Assembly: GCF_001685395.1 (NCBI RefSeq)
Contig: NZ_CP014167.1
Coordinates: 1,927,501 to 1,991,500 of the forward strand
Reading direction: 5' to 3'
DNA length: 64,000 bases
Origin: Paenibacillus yonginensis
Lineage (GTDB): Bacteria > Bacillota > Bacilli > Paenibacillales > Paenibacillaceae
Each line of letters opens with the position of its first letter. The stretch's first letter is position 1. Under the pieces are notes generated by a model. That model saw only the letters and a list, made by a program, of their open reading frames with translations, was not told where the DNA came from and did not search any database. The position numbers and the translations under genes are program-made. Positions 1-8,090 of this stretch are shown piece after piece.

Positions 1-242
1 TGTCCCTTCGTCAATACCGCATGCTGATCCAGGTACCCGACCCGCGTGCGTTTGGCCCACTCTACCTTGCCTTCGTCAGGCTGCAGTTTGCCGGTAATAA
101 TGTTCATAAAAGTGGACTTGCCTTCGCCGTTGGCTCCGATCAGACCGATGTGTTCGCCCTTCAGCAGGCGGAAAGATACGTCACTAAAGATCGCGCGGTC
201 TCCGAAACCGTGACTCAGACGTTCTACGTTTAATATGCTCAT
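1..242 (-). CDS. ABC-F family ATPase, N-terminal part only (runs off the left edge)
   Basis: Only the first 80 residues are in the window. They begin MSILNVERLSHGFGDRAIFS and carry a Walker A motif GANGEGKST at residues 36-44, followed by a segment (EWAKRTRVGYLDQH) typical of ABC-F proteins, the soluble duplicated ATPases that act on ribosomes in translation or antibiotic protection rather than in transport. The ATG at 240-242 is preceded by an AAAGGAAAAGG ribosome-binding site, and a TATAAT-like -10 box lies on the minus strand at 284-289. The second ATPase domain, linker and signature motif are outside the window, so the subfamily (Uup, EttA, YfmR or resistance type) cannot be told. Confidence 0.85.
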   Translation of the reverse strand, partial: MSILNVERLSHGFGDRAIFSDVSFRLLKGEHIGLIGANGEGKSTFMNIITGKLQPDEGKVEWAKRTRVGYLDQHAVLTKG

Positions 243-339
243 GAATTTAACACCTTTTCCTTTAAACTGTATATTCTCGTCATATTATAAAGGCTAAAGC
301 GTGATAACTCCATACAGGTTGGAAAAAAGACTCTCCCAA

Positions 340-384
340 GCGGCATGAAGCCGCGCCGTGGTCTAAGCAGGCTTTGTTGCCTGC
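340..384 (-). terminator. possible terminator downstream of the TetR gene
   Basis: Two small hairpins follow the TetR stop: GCAGGC/GCCTGC (367-372 with 379-384) and GCGGC/GCCGC (340-344 with 350-354), the latter followed on the minus strand by a T-run at 324-329. The T-run is about ten bases from the stem, so this is a weak call. Confidence 0.35.
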
Positions 385-423
385 GGCAGCCGCTGCCCGC
401 TACGCCGGCCAACAATACGGGGA

Positions 424-1026
424 TTAATCCGGATATTTGGCAAAATAATGGTCAAACAAAATATCAATCTGCTTCTCAACGGACATTAGATCCGGAGCGG
501 ACGGTAAATTTTTGATGCGCTGGGACATTAAAATAGGAAAATAAGAGGCGGAATGAATGTGCATGGTCATGGTTCTTAAAATTTCCGGATCGGTTTCGCC
601 CGTAATTTCGGACATAAGAACGGAAACTTTGTTCATGCCAAGCTTTTTCATGTAAGTGAGGTATTCATAATGGGATTGAAAGGACAGATTCCCTTTGCCC
701 AGAATTTCTTTCATAAGCTCGGGAAATTCCGCCAAAGAAGCGGCATAACGCTTCATGAACAGCTTAAGCCGTTGTTTGGGAGGGATGGACAAATCGTCCA
801 GGATCAGAAAGTGATCATGAAACTCCGCAAGCATAAACTTCAAGACTTCATTGATCAATTTATCCTTGGAGCCAAAATAATAATTGATGAGCGCCAGGTT
901 GACGTCCGCGCAGGAAGCGATTTTTCGCAGCGTTACATTTTCAAACCCTTTCGCTTTGATCAGTTCCAGTGCGGTGTTCAAAATATGATCTTTAGTTGTC
1001 ACATCTTTCCCAGTTTCATTGAACAT
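424..1026 (-). CDS. TetR/AcrR family transcriptional regulator
   Basis: A 200-residue protein with the TetR N-terminal helix-turn-helix: KDHILNTALELIKAKGFENV, then TLRKIASCADVNLALINYYF and GSKDKLINEVL at about residues 12-63. The helical C-terminal ligand-binding and dimer region is variable, as usual in this family. It is divergently transcribed from the DHA2 efflux pump that starts at 1295, the classic arrangement of a local repressor and its pump. The 270-base gap between them contains a sigma-A-like promoter for the pump and a 15-bp palindrome just past the predicted transcription start, so repression of the pump by this protein is the likely role (inference). The ligand is unknown. Confidence 0.88.
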   Translation of the reverse strand: MFNETGKDVTTKDHILNTALELIKAKGFENVTLRKIASCADVNLALINYYFGSKDKLINEVLKFMLAEFHDHFLILDDLSIPPKQRLKLFMKRYAASLAEFPELMKEILGKGNLSFQSHYEYLTYMKKLGMNKVSVLMSEITGETDPEILRTMTMHIHSASYFPILMSQRIKNLPSAPDLMSVEKQIDILFDHYFAKYPD

Positions 1027-1106
1027 GAGTTACTCCCCTATCGCCATTCTTCATCCACCATAATACTCCCTCCAGTACCGTGTCAAGTTGAAGGTCTAAT
1101 TCCGTA

Positions 1107-1135
1107 TTGACAAATGTCCCCTTGCCGACTATTGT
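1107..1135 (+). promoter_or_regulatory. sigma-A-type promoter for the efflux pump
   Basis: A consensus -35 TTGACA (1107-1112), a 17-base spacer and a -10 TATTGT (1130-1135) point towards the MFS gene. The predicted start of transcription, near 1142, is directly before the palindrome at 1149-1163. Confidence 0.65.
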
Positions 1136-1148
1136 ATTAAACAACGTA

Positions 1149-1163
1149 TTAAACATTGTTTAA
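1149..1163. promoter_or_regulatory. palindromic operator candidate for the adjacent TetR regulator
   Basis: TTAAACATTGTTTAA is a perfect 7-bp inverted repeat around one central base. It sits just downstream of the pump promoter. A related half-site (TATTAAACA) precedes it at about 1135-1143, so the full binding region may reach 1131-1166. Placement over the start of transcription fits a repressor. Confidence 0.6.
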
Positions 1164-1203
1164 AACGGCGATTAATCCTGTTTCGTTATCTATCAGATTC
1201 AAG

Positions 1204-1272
1204 AGGAGGTGAATTTCTTTCGCAAACCATAATGCTGACATAACCAGAGTGGATTATGAAATAAATACTTAA
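1204..1272 (+). promoter_or_regulatory. orphan strong Shine-Dalgarno in the pump leader
   Basis: The 5' leader of the pump mRNA carries a perfect AGGAGGTGA at 1204-1212, more than 80 bases before the pump start, which has its own GGAGTGAG site. No ATG, GTG or TTG is suitably spaced behind it. A GTG overlaps the motif itself (7 codons), and an ATT at 1213 would open 19 codons ending at 1270-1272. This may be a leader-peptide or standby ribosome site controlling the pump, or a relic. Confidence 0.3.
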
Positions 1273-1294
1273 AGAGAAAACGGAGTGAGAAACC

Positions 1295-2788
1295 TTGCCT
1301 AACCCAGCTAGAGAGAAAAAGGCTGTTGATGCCAATGAATTCTCAATCAGAGCGATCATTGGGCCTCTTCTTGCGATTATCGTCGGCATGATTATGGTTA
1401 TTTTGGATACGACGGTCGTGAATGTAGCCATCCCGAAACTCGTTGACTATTTCCATACCGACTTAAAAACGATTCAATGGACCGTTACCGGTTATACGCT
1501 GGCTTTGTCTGCGGTCATTCCGCTGGCCGGATGGATGACGGATAAATTTGGTTCCAAACGGATCTTTCTAATCACCATCGCTTTGTTTACGATCGGCTCC
1601 GCCCTTTGCGCGCTGGCTCAAACGCCAACGCAGCTGATTATTTTCCGCATCCTCCAGGGCATCGGCGGCGGCATGGTCTCTCCAATCGGGATGGCTATGG
1701 TCTTCAGACTGGCCCCGCCTGAGAAAAGAGGCTCCATCATGGGCGTGCTTGGCGTTCCGATGCTGATGGCTCCGGCTCTGGGCCCGGTATTATCGGGCTG
1801 GCTCGTTGAATACGTCAGCTGGAACTGGATTTTCCTGATCAACCTGCCGATCGGTATCGTTGCCATGATTATAGGCATCCGCTTCCTGCCTCAATTTGAA
1901 CGCCATCAGGCTCCGCACCTGGATGTCCTCGGCATGATCCTCGCTCCAATCGCCTTCGCGATGCTGACCTACGGGGTCAGCGAAGGAGGAACAAGCTGGA
2001 CTTCGAGCACCACGCTTACCGGCCTCATCGTAGGCGGCCTTGCGCTTGTGCTCTTCATTATTGCTGAACTCCGGCATAAGCAGCCGCTGCTGGAACTGCG
2101 CGTATTCCGCTCTTCTGATTTTACGCGGGGCATTCTGCTGCTCTGGATTGCCCAGGTTGCGCTGTTTGGTTCAATGATTCTGATGCCTCTGTATTTGCAG
2201 CAGATTAAAGGCTACACCCCGCTGCAAACAGGTCTCATCCTGCTGCCGCAGGCGTTGGCTTCCGCCTTCTTTATGCCGATTGGCGGACGGCTGTTTGACC
2301 GCTTGGGCGCTCGTCCGCTGGCCTTTGTTGGTCTCGCCATCATCTCAACCGCTTTGTTCCTATTTGCGCATATCTCGGCCGATACGCATCTGATCGTCAT
2401 TCTTTTATCTCTGGCCTTGATGGGCAGCGGCATGGGCATGACGATGATGCCGCTCAACACGCACGTTCTCAACGCCGCTCCGTCCAATTTGGTCAGCCGT
2501 GTTACGCCTTTGACCACAGCGGCGCAGCAGGTCGTCGTATCCTTTGCGATCGCCGGCTTGACGGGCTACCTGACTTCGCATATTAATGCCCGCATAGCTG
2601 AGCTCGGCAAAGATTATACGCCTTTGCAGGCTTTAGATGCAGCCGCAGGCGGTTTTAACGAAACTTACTTTTTGGCAGCCTGCCTGGCTGTGATCGGCTG
2701 GGTCATGACCTTTATTTTGCGTAAACCAAAAAAACAGCCTGATGCAGGGAAACAAGAACCTGTCGCAGCTGTCCACGTAGACTTCTAA
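1295..2788 (+). CDS. DHA2-family (EmrB/QacA) MFS drug efflux transporter
   Basis: A 497-residue, largely hydrophobic protein compatible with the 14 membrane helices of the DHA2 drug:H+ antiporters. Near the N-terminus it has the family pattern LDTTVVNVAIPKL and, between helices 2 and 3, the MFS motif A-like GWMTDKFGSKRIFL. A motif C-like glycine/proline-rich stretch (GVPMLMAPALGPVLSGWL) follows helix 5. The start is a TTG with GGAGTGAG six bases upstream; an in-frame TGA at 1286-1288 rules out an upstream start. It exports amphiphilic compounds through the cytoplasmic membrane, substrate unknown. Divergence from the TetR gene and the operator in front of it suggest inducible expression. Confidence 0.92.
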   Translation: MPNPAREKKAVDANEFSIRAIIGPLLAIIVGMIMVILDTTVVNVAIPKLVDYFHTDLKTIQWTVTGYTLALSAVIPLAGWMTDKFGSKRIFLITIALFTIGSALCALAQTPTQLIIFRILQGIGGGMVSPIGMAMVFRLAPPEKRGSIMGVLGVPMLMAPALGPVLSGWLVEYVSWNWIFLINLPIGIVAMIIGIRFLPQFERHQAPHLDVLGMILAPIAFAMLTYGVSEGGTSWTSSTTLTGLIVGGLALVLFIIAELRHKQPLLELRVFRSSDFTRGILLLWIAQVALFGSMILMPLYLQQIKGYTPLQTGLILLPQALASAFFMPIGGRLFDRLGARPLAFVGLAIISTALFLFAHISADTHLIVILLSLALMGSGMGMTMMPLNTHVLNAAPSNLVSRVTPLTTAAQQVVVSFAIAGLTGYLTSHINARIAELGKDYTPLQALDAAAGGFNETYFLAACLAVIGWVMTFILRKPKKQPDAGKQEPVAAVHVDF

Positions 2789-2800
2789 AGTTTTAAAAAG

Positions 2801-2845
2801 ATGGGCGATCACTTTCCGGTTCTACACCGGAGGGTGATCGCCCAT
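2801..2845. terminator. bidirectional Rho-independent terminator
   Basis: A 12-bp perfect stem (2801-2812 with 2834-2845) encloses a second small CCGGT/ACCGG stem. The minus-strand side ends in CTTTTTAAAA, so it serves the HesB-like gene well; on the plus strand it lies directly behind the pump gene. Confidence 0.8.
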
Positions 2846-2869
2846 TCTGCTTTGGGATCAAAAAGAAGC

Positions 2870-3193
2870 TCAGCGGCTCCGCAGGTCCTGGATTCTTACA
2901 TTCGAACTGTAAAGGGAAGCATCGCTGCTTGCCTTGAAGGAAGGATAGCTGGCGTCCGCTTCGATCCGCATCACTTCATCAAACTGCTGGAGCTGCTGGC
3001 GGTCAACAACAAAGGTAAATGGATCGGCCTCAGCCTTCACATCGGTTTGCAAAGGCCGCTCCAAAAGCTGAAGGACCAGTACGCCGTTGCAGCCGCAATC
3101 CTGCGTATCATAATAAAGCTTAAAGCACCCTGGCGCTCCGTTTAAATATTCATTCAGTTTTTGCTCCGTCCACCCGTTCATCTCGATTCTCAT
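2870..3193 (-). CDS. HesB/IscA-like iron-sulfur cluster biosynthesis domain protein
   Basis: A 107-residue protein starting MRIEMNGWTEQKLNEYLNG. The central part, PGCFKLYYDTQDCGCNG, has the three cysteines and spacing of the HesB/YneR-type Fe-S biosynthesis fold. The start is the ATG at 3191-3193, nine bases after GGAGGAA; the longer open frame upstream has no support. It follows nirD by 40 bases on the same strand with a terminator behind it, so it is probably the last gene of a nirB-nirD unit. Helping to mature the iron-sulfur clusters of nitrite reductase is a reasonable but untested role. Confidence 0.75.
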   Translation of the reverse strand: MRIEMNGWTEQKLNEYLNGAPGCFKLYYDTQDCGCNGVLVLQLLERPLQTDVKAEADPFTFVVDRQQLQQFDEVMRIEADASYPSFKASSDASLYSSNVRIQDLRSR

Positions 3194-3233
3194 AGCGCAG
3201 ATTTCCTCCTTCAGTTTGGCTATTAAAAAGCTA

Positions 3234-3545
3234 TTATACCCAAACATATACCTTGCCGTCTTCCAGAAGTGTTTCGAAGGTGGCGACCGTTCCGTGATCC
3301 GGTTCCTGCACCTGCCCGTCCAGCAGGGAAATTTTCCAGTCATAGAGCGGGCAATATACGTATTCCCCCGAAACCGTTCCTTCTGCAAGCGGGCCTTGGC
3401 GGTAAGGGCTGACATTCTCCAAAGCTTTAATGCGGCCGTCGCTCAGACGGAAGACGGCGATCTTCCTCTCCCCGCAAACCACGCTGTATCCGATTCGCGG
3501 AAGGAGCTCCTCCTGTCGGGCTACATAAACTTTTGTTTTTGGCAT
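3234..3545 (-). CDS. nirD: nitrite reductase [NAD(P)H] small subunit
   Basis: A 103-residue Rieske-fold protein starting MPKTKVYVARQEEL, placed five bases behind nirB. NirD partners NirB in the cytoplasmic six-electron reduction of nitrite to ammonium. In the two places where true Rieske proteins have Cys-x-His ligand pairs, this protein reads ENVSPYRQGPL and VYCPLYDW. Three of the four ligands are therefore replaced (Ser, Tyr, Tyr), and it probably holds no [2Fe-2S] cluster, as in enterobacterial NirD. The start is the ATG at 3543-3545 behind AAGGGGG. Confidence 0.9.
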   Translation of the reverse strand: MPKTKVYVARQEELLPRIGYSVVCGERKIAVFRLSDGRIKALENVSPYRQGPLAEGTVSGEYVYCPLYDWKISLLDGQVQEPDHGTVATFETLLEDGKVYVWV

Positions 3546-3550
3546 CCGGA

Positions 3551-5968
3551 TTACCCCCTTATGACCGCATAAAGGTCTTTTTGAAGTTTTGGATCTTCGA
3601 CGACTTGCCGCCAAGGATTGTTGCGTTTGCCTTCCACCGCTTCATCCAGGCGTTTCAGCAGTTCGGCGCGCTGCTCGGCGCTTAACAACACACTTTTCAC
3701 ATGGTCAAAACCCATCCGTTTCAGCCAAGGCGCCGTCCGTTCGGCGTATATGCCGGTTTCCCGGTAATATTGAAGGAAAGCGCCGCAAATATCGATGACC
3801 TCCTGCTCCGTTTCGACCGTAGTCAGCAGCTGGCCTTCCTGCACCTCGGTCCCGCCATTGCCGCCGATGTAGATCTGGAAGCCGTTTTCAACGCCGATGA
3901 CGCCAAAGTCTTTCACACCGGTCTCCGCGCAGCTCCGCGGGCAAGCCGACACGCCCATTTTAAATTTGTGCGGGGTATCAATAAATTCATAACGCTCCTC
4001 CAGCTTGATGCCGAGGCCCATCGAATCCTGCGTGCCGAACCGGCAAAAAGCGGCGCCGACACAGGTTTTCACGGAACGGACCGCTTTGGCGTAAGCGGAA
4101 GCCGAAGTCATGTCCAGCTCTTCCCACATGTTCGGCAGGTCTTCTTTCTTGACGCCATAGAGTCCAATCCGCTGGCTGCCGGTAACTTTGACCAGAGGCA
4201 CCTCGTATTTTTCAGCCACACGGGCAATCTGCATCAGCTGCTGAGGCGTAGTTTGCCCGCCCCGCATTCTGGGAATGACGGAAAAGGTGCCGTTGTTCTG
4301 GATGTTGGCATGCAGGCGTTCGTTGACGAAACGGGAGGCAGGTTCATCCTCATGTTCCTTCGGAAAGGCCACATTCAGGTAAAAATTGATCGCAGGCCGG
4401 CATTTCGGACAACCTTCCCGGTTCCGGAATCCGAGCTGCCCGTAGACCTCATCCGTGGTGGTCAGTCCCCGCTCATGGATTTGCAGCACGATTTCGTCCC
4501 CCGACAAGTCCGTGCAGCCGCAAATGCCTGTCGGCGCGGTGGCCACTTTATCGCCCAAAACATAGGTCAGCAGGTCTCCGATCATGCCTTTGCATTTTCC
4601 GCACGAACCGCCAGCTTTGGTCGCTTTGGTGACTTCCGCTACCGACTTGAGATCCTTGTCCCGGATCGCCTGCAAAACCGTGCCTTTGGTTACCCCGTTA
4701 CAGCCGCATACCGTTTCATCATCGGCCCACTGGGTCACATCGTCCGCAGCGGCTCCCCCGCAGCATCCGCCACCCGCAGGCAGCACGGAAACCGAAGTGA
4801 ATGCCGAAATATCCTGCTTCTGCTTCAGCAGTTTAAAGTAACGGTTCTCCTCGGAGATGTCTCCGTAAAGAACGATGCCGACCACCCGGTTGTCTTTGAT
4901 GAACAGCTTTTTGTAGCTGTTAGCCAGACCGTCATAAGCTTCTATGCTTTTTACGCCGTCAGCTTCCTTGATTTCTCCTGCCGAAAAAAGGTCGCAGCCC
5001 GAAACTTTAAGCGACGTATAGGTTGTGCTGCCGCCATAAGGGGCGGTTTCACACCCGGTTAGAACGTCGGCCAGCACTTTGCCCTGCTCAAACAGCGGGG
5101 CCACCAGTCCATATACCTTGCCTTGGTGTTCGGCGCATTCGCCAACCGCATAAATGCCCGAAGCGGATGTCTCCATCCAATCGTTAACAACAATCCCGCG
5201 GTTTACGGCTAAACCTGCCTGACGGGCCAGAGCCGTTTCCGGGCGTATGCCGACGGTCATGATGACCATATCGGCTTCCAATATGGAGCCGTCGCTGAAT
5301 TCAAGTCCCGTGACGCGGGTGTCGCCGAGAATCCGGCTCGTTTTTTTCTCCATAAGGAACTTGAGGCCCTGCTGCTCCAAATCGGCCTTCAGCAGCTTGC
5401 CGGCCATTTCGTTCAATTGGGTTTCCATCAGCCATTTCTCCAAATGAACAACCGTAACGTCCATGCCCTGATCAACCAGTCCTTTGGCTGCCTCCAAACC
5501 CAAAAGCCCTCCGCCAATGACCGCAGCTTTCCGGTAGCTTTTGGCCGTCTTGAGCATATTCAGCGTATCGTCAATGGTCCGGAACCCCAACACGCCTTCG
5601 AGGTTTGAACCTTCTACAGGCAAAATAAACGATCGTGAACCCGTCGCCAAAATACATTTATCGAAGCTGATTTCTATGCCGCTTTGGGTGCGCACCTTCC
5701 GGGACTCAGCGTCCAGGCTTACCGCCGGATCGTGGTGAACCAGCTCGATCCGGTGTTCCTCATACCAGCTTGCCGGATTGGTGATAATCTCTTCTATCGT
5801 ATTTTTGTTCTGCAGCACGTTGGAAAGCATGATTCTATTATAATTGGTATAGTTTTCTTCCCCGATGATTGTAATATCATAACGTTCAGCGTCCCGGTCC
5901 AGGATTTCCTCAATCGTTCTTACGCCCGCCATCCCGTTCCCGATCAGCAGCAGCTTTTCCCTCGTCAT
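3551..5968 (-). CDS. nirB: nitrite reductase [NAD(P)H] large subunit
   Basis: An 805-residue protein with the full NirB order. First comes an FAD/NAD-binding pyridine nucleotide oxidoreductase domain (LLIGNGMAGVRTIEEIL at the N-terminus; a second GGGLLGLEAAKGL nucleotide fold near residue 153). Next is a BFD-like [2Fe-2S] region with CGCNGV and GGSCGKCKG, then a ferredoxin-like and siroheme/[4Fe-4S] domain with C-x5-C (CVGAAFC) and C-x3-C (CPRSC). It transfers electrons from NAD(P)H through FAD and Fe-S to siroheme, where nitrite becomes ammonium, in the cytoplasm. The ATG at 5966-5968 follows GGAGGGAG. Length and motifs are complete. nirD and a HesB-like gene follow on the same strand. Confidence 0.97.
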   Translation of the reverse strand: MTREKLLLIGNGMAGVRTIEEILDRDAERYDITIIGEENYTNYNRIMLSNVLQNKNTIEEIITNPASWYEEHRIELVHHDPAVSLDAESRKVRTQSGIEISFDKCILATGSRSFILPVEGSNLEGVLGFRTIDDTLNMLKTAKSYRKAAVIGGGLLGLEAAKGLVDQGMDVTVVHLEKWLMETQLNEMAGKLLKADLEQQGLKFLMEKKTSRILGDTRVTGLEFSDGSILEADMVIMTVGIRPETALARQAGLAVNRGIVVNDWMETSASGIYAVGECAEHQGKVYGLVAPLFEQGKVLADVLTGCETAPYGGSTTYTSLKVSGCDLFSAGEIKEADGVKSIEAYDGLANSYKKLFIKDNRVVGIVLYGDISEENRYFKLLKQKQDISAFTSVSVLPAGGGCCGGAAADDVTQWADDETVCGCNGVTKGTVLQAIRDKDLKSVAEVTKATKAGGSCGKCKGMIGDLLTYVLGDKVATAPTGICGCTDLSGDEIVLQIHERGLTTTDEVYGQLGFRNREGCPKCRPAINFYLNVAFPKEHEDEPASRFVNERLHANIQNNGTFSVIPRMRGGQTTPQQLMQIARVAEKYEVPLVKVTGSQRIGLYGVKKEDLPNMWEELDMTSASAYAKAVRSVKTCVGAAFCRFGTQDSMGLGIKLEERYEFIDTPHKFKMGVSACPRSCAETGVKDFGVIGVENGFQIYIGGNGGTEVQEGQLLTTVETEQEVIDICGAFLQYYRETGIYAERTAPWLKRMGFDHVKSVLLSAEQRAELLKRLDEAVEGKRNNPWRQVVEDPKLQKDLYAVIRG

Positions 5969-5985
5969 GAGACTCCCTCCAAGTT

Positions 5986-6001
5986 TGTGATTTCATTCAC
6001 T
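5986..6001 (-). promoter_or_regulatory. Fnr/CRP-like palindrome in front of nirB
   Basis: TGTGATTTCATTCACT matches TGTGA-N6-TCACA with one mismatch at the last base. It lies only 18-33 bases before the nirB start codon, closer than expected for a class II activator site, so the regulator and mode of action are uncertain. Confidence 0.35.
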
Positions 6002-6121
6002 TGTTTGTTTTAAATGTATCACACCCTTGTAAGCCGACCTATTAGGGAAATGCCTGAATTTGAGGGGAACTTGCTATAGGGATATCTCTTATTTACGCAA
6101 AATAAATAGGGTTTTCCCTGA

Positions 6122-8023
6122 ATCGGGTAGGAGGCTACCCATTAATTGGGCAGCCGACCTCCCACACCACCGTACGTACCGTTCGGTATACGGCGGTTCC
6201 ATTAGGAATGCGCAGTAACTTGTCGATAATAATCAGAAAAGAAAAGGAATCCGAGGTTCTTCAGCCTATTGTTACCGAGGGACTTCGAGAGGATTGGGCT
6301 ATTGGAGATTCTCCAATAGCCCTTTCTTGTGTTTGCGTATTCCCACGCCTTCTGTTCATGAATTCCGAGCGATATAAGCCTTTCGAGTTTCGTCCTCACT
6401 CGTTTCCATTGCTTCCAGAAGACCATTCGGATACGCCTTCTCATCCATTTATCAGTGGTTTGGAGTAGTTGTTTCATGTCAGCAAGCTTGAAATAATTTA
6501 CCCATCCCATGATGTAACGCCTAAGCTTCAGCGCCCGGTCGGTGTTGCCCATTCCGTTGCTTCTCGACGTTAGCTCTTTCACTTTAGCTTTCATCTTGGA
6601 TACGGATTTGGGATGGATTCTGACCCGCGTTTCCCCTTTGCTCTGGTAGAATGAGAAGCCAAGAAATTTAACTTTTGTCGCATCGTCCACAATCGTTTTC
6701 TCCCGGTTTACCTTGAGAAACAACTTCTTCTCGATGTAAGGGAGAATTTTCGTCAGGGTACGCTCCGCACTCCTCCTGCTCCGGCAGAATATGAGCATAT
6801 CGTCTGCGTATCGCACGAATCGATGTCCTCTTGCTTCCAGTTCCTTGTCCAATTCATTCAGCATGATATTGCTGAGAATCGGACTTAGGTTCCCTCCCTG
6901 CGGTACGCCGATTTCCGTGTCCTCAAACTTATGCTTCACGACGACTCCCGCCCGGAGATACTTATGGATGAGCGAGATCACTCGTCCGTCTTTGATCGTT
7001 CTTGAAAGCACCTCGATAAGCTTGCTTTGGTTGACGGTGTCAAAGTATTTCTCCAAGTCCATATCCACCACGTAACGATATCCCTCTTGCACGTATTGTT
7101 GGCTTCGTTTCATCGCGTGGTGTGCGCTCCGTTTGGGTCGGAATCCGTAGCTGTTGTCTGAAAACTGCCTCTCATAAATTGGCGTAAGCACTTGGGCGAT
7201 TGCCTGCTGGATGACTCGGTCAACCACTGTTGGGATGCCAAGGTTTCTCTTCTTTCCGTTCTCTTTGGGAATCTCTACCCTTCGAACGGGATTCGGGCGG
7301 TACTTGCCGCCCAAGATCAGTTGCTTGATGGTCTCGCCGTTGTCTCTGAGATATTGTAGAAGTTCATCTACTCCCATCCCGTCGATTCCGTGCGATCCCT
7401 TGTTCGCTTTGACTCTCTTGAATGCTTCGTTCAAGTTGTCCCTGCTAACGATTTTCTCAAGCAACCGGTCCTTCGACTCGGTTGCGTTGGTGTCGTCGGT
7501 TTCGGTTATCCTCGCAGGACTGTGCACTCCCGCATATCCTTCGTGTTCCGCACTATTCTTTTGCAAAGAGTCTTCCGTTAGAAGTTGGCTGCCCTTGGCT
7601 CCTGTTTCGGTAACTTTCATTGACTTCACCTCCTAAGGTTCAGCCCTTCCCTCGAACCGTCGACTGTTCGCGGTACTATGGCGTCTGCTGACTTCTCATG
7701 ATAAATCTTGTTTCAACCGTGATTCGAAGTGCATCTCCTCACGTCCATGAGACCTCCCACGGTAAGACGATTCACTTTCCTTCCATATACCCACATCATT
7801 TACATTGGTACGTCCGTGTAGTTAATTGGACTTCGTCTTGTTTAGCAGACTCATCCCGTATCCTATGCCTGATGATGTTCGTGTTCCTTGGGCCGGAAGT
7901 TTGCCTCCAGCTTCCTTTGGATTCCACCTCGCGGTGGACACCCTTGCTCTTGGCTAGTGGTTGGTAACTACAAACCCCCACAGTGGACTTTCACCACCTA
8001 GTTAATCGCCATGCGTGGCACAC
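6122..8023 (-). mobile_element. group IIC (bacterial class C) intron, about 1.9 kb, complete-looking
   Basis: On the minus strand the element begins GTGTGCC at 8023, matching the group II 5' consensus. It continues with a conserved-looking region (GGTGAAAGTCC, about 7985) and carries an RT/maturase gene. It ends with a domain V hairpin (about 6167-6200, containing the ACGTACGGT segment) and a domain VI stem (GGAGG...CCTCC around GGCTGCCCA/TGGGTAGCC, about 6128-6163). The last bases are CTACCCGAT, giving the usual AY 3' end at 6122. The 5' junction lies immediately behind the T-run of the terminator of the TetM-like gene, the characteristic target of class C introns. Nothing visible suggests decay. 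The 7621-8023 stretch without a gene is the structured 5' part (domains I-III). Confidence 0.85.
6202..7620 (-). CDS. ltrA: group II intron reverse transcriptase/maturase
   Basis: A 472-residue intron-encoded protein. After an acidic N-terminal extension of about 75 residues come the reverse transcriptase blocks. These include GIPTVVDRVIQQAIAQVL, YGFRPKRSAHHAM, the catalytic RYADDMLIF with intact YADD, and GFSFYQSKG. The maturase (GIIM-like) region RRYIMGWVNYFKLADMKQLL and WMRRRIRMVFWKQWKR follows. No HNH endonuclease domain is seen, as expected for class C. It splices the host intron and drives retromobility. The start is the ATG at 7618-7620 behind AGGAGGTGA; a GTG nine bases upstream overlaps that site and is less likely. 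Confidence 0.93.
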   Translation of the reverse strand: MKVTETGAKGSQLLTEDSLQKNSAEHEGYAGVHSPARITETDDTNATESKDRLLEKIVSRDNLNEAFKRVKANKGSHGIDGMGVDELLQYLRDNGETIKQLILGGKYRPNPVRRVEIPKENGKKRNLGIPTVVDRVIQQAIAQVLTPIYERQFSDNSYGFRPKRSAHHAMKRSQQYVQEGYRYVVDMDLEKYFDTVNQSKLIEVLSRTIKDGRVISLIHKYLRAGVVVKHKFEDTEIGVPQGGNLSPILSNIMLNELDKELEARGHRFVRYADDMLIFCRSRRSAERTLTKILPYIEKKLFLKVNREKTIVDDATKVKFLGFSFYQSKGETRVRIHPKSVSKMKAKVKELTSRSNGMGNTDRALKLRRYIMGWVNYFKLADMKQLLQTTDKWMRRRIRMVFWKQWKRVRTKLERLISLGIHEQKAWEYANTRKGYWRISNSPILSKSLGNNRLKNLGFLFFSDYYRQVTAHS

Positions 8024-8024
8024 T

Positions 8025-8056
8025 AAAAAAAGGAAACCGCTTCCTCAGCGGTTCCT
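8025..8056 (-). terminator. terminator of the TetM-like gene and landing site of the intron
   Basis: On the minus strand AGGAACCGC pairs with GCGGTTTCCT (one bulged T) around TGAGGAA, followed by seven Ts (8025-8031). The intron starts one base further on. Confidence 0.88.
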
Positions 8057-8090
8057 CCGTTACCAGCCTAAATGGGCGCAGCTTTATGGG

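Noticed and set aside
2801..3145. Plus-strand open frame beginning in a terminator and running through the HesB-like gene
   Set aside because: Starts inside a perfect hairpin and is antisense to the cysteine-motif gene.
3701..5062. Long plus-strand open frame (453 codons) inside nirB
   Set aside because: It is antisense to the well-supported nirB reading frame, has no ribosome-binding site and no recognisable domain.
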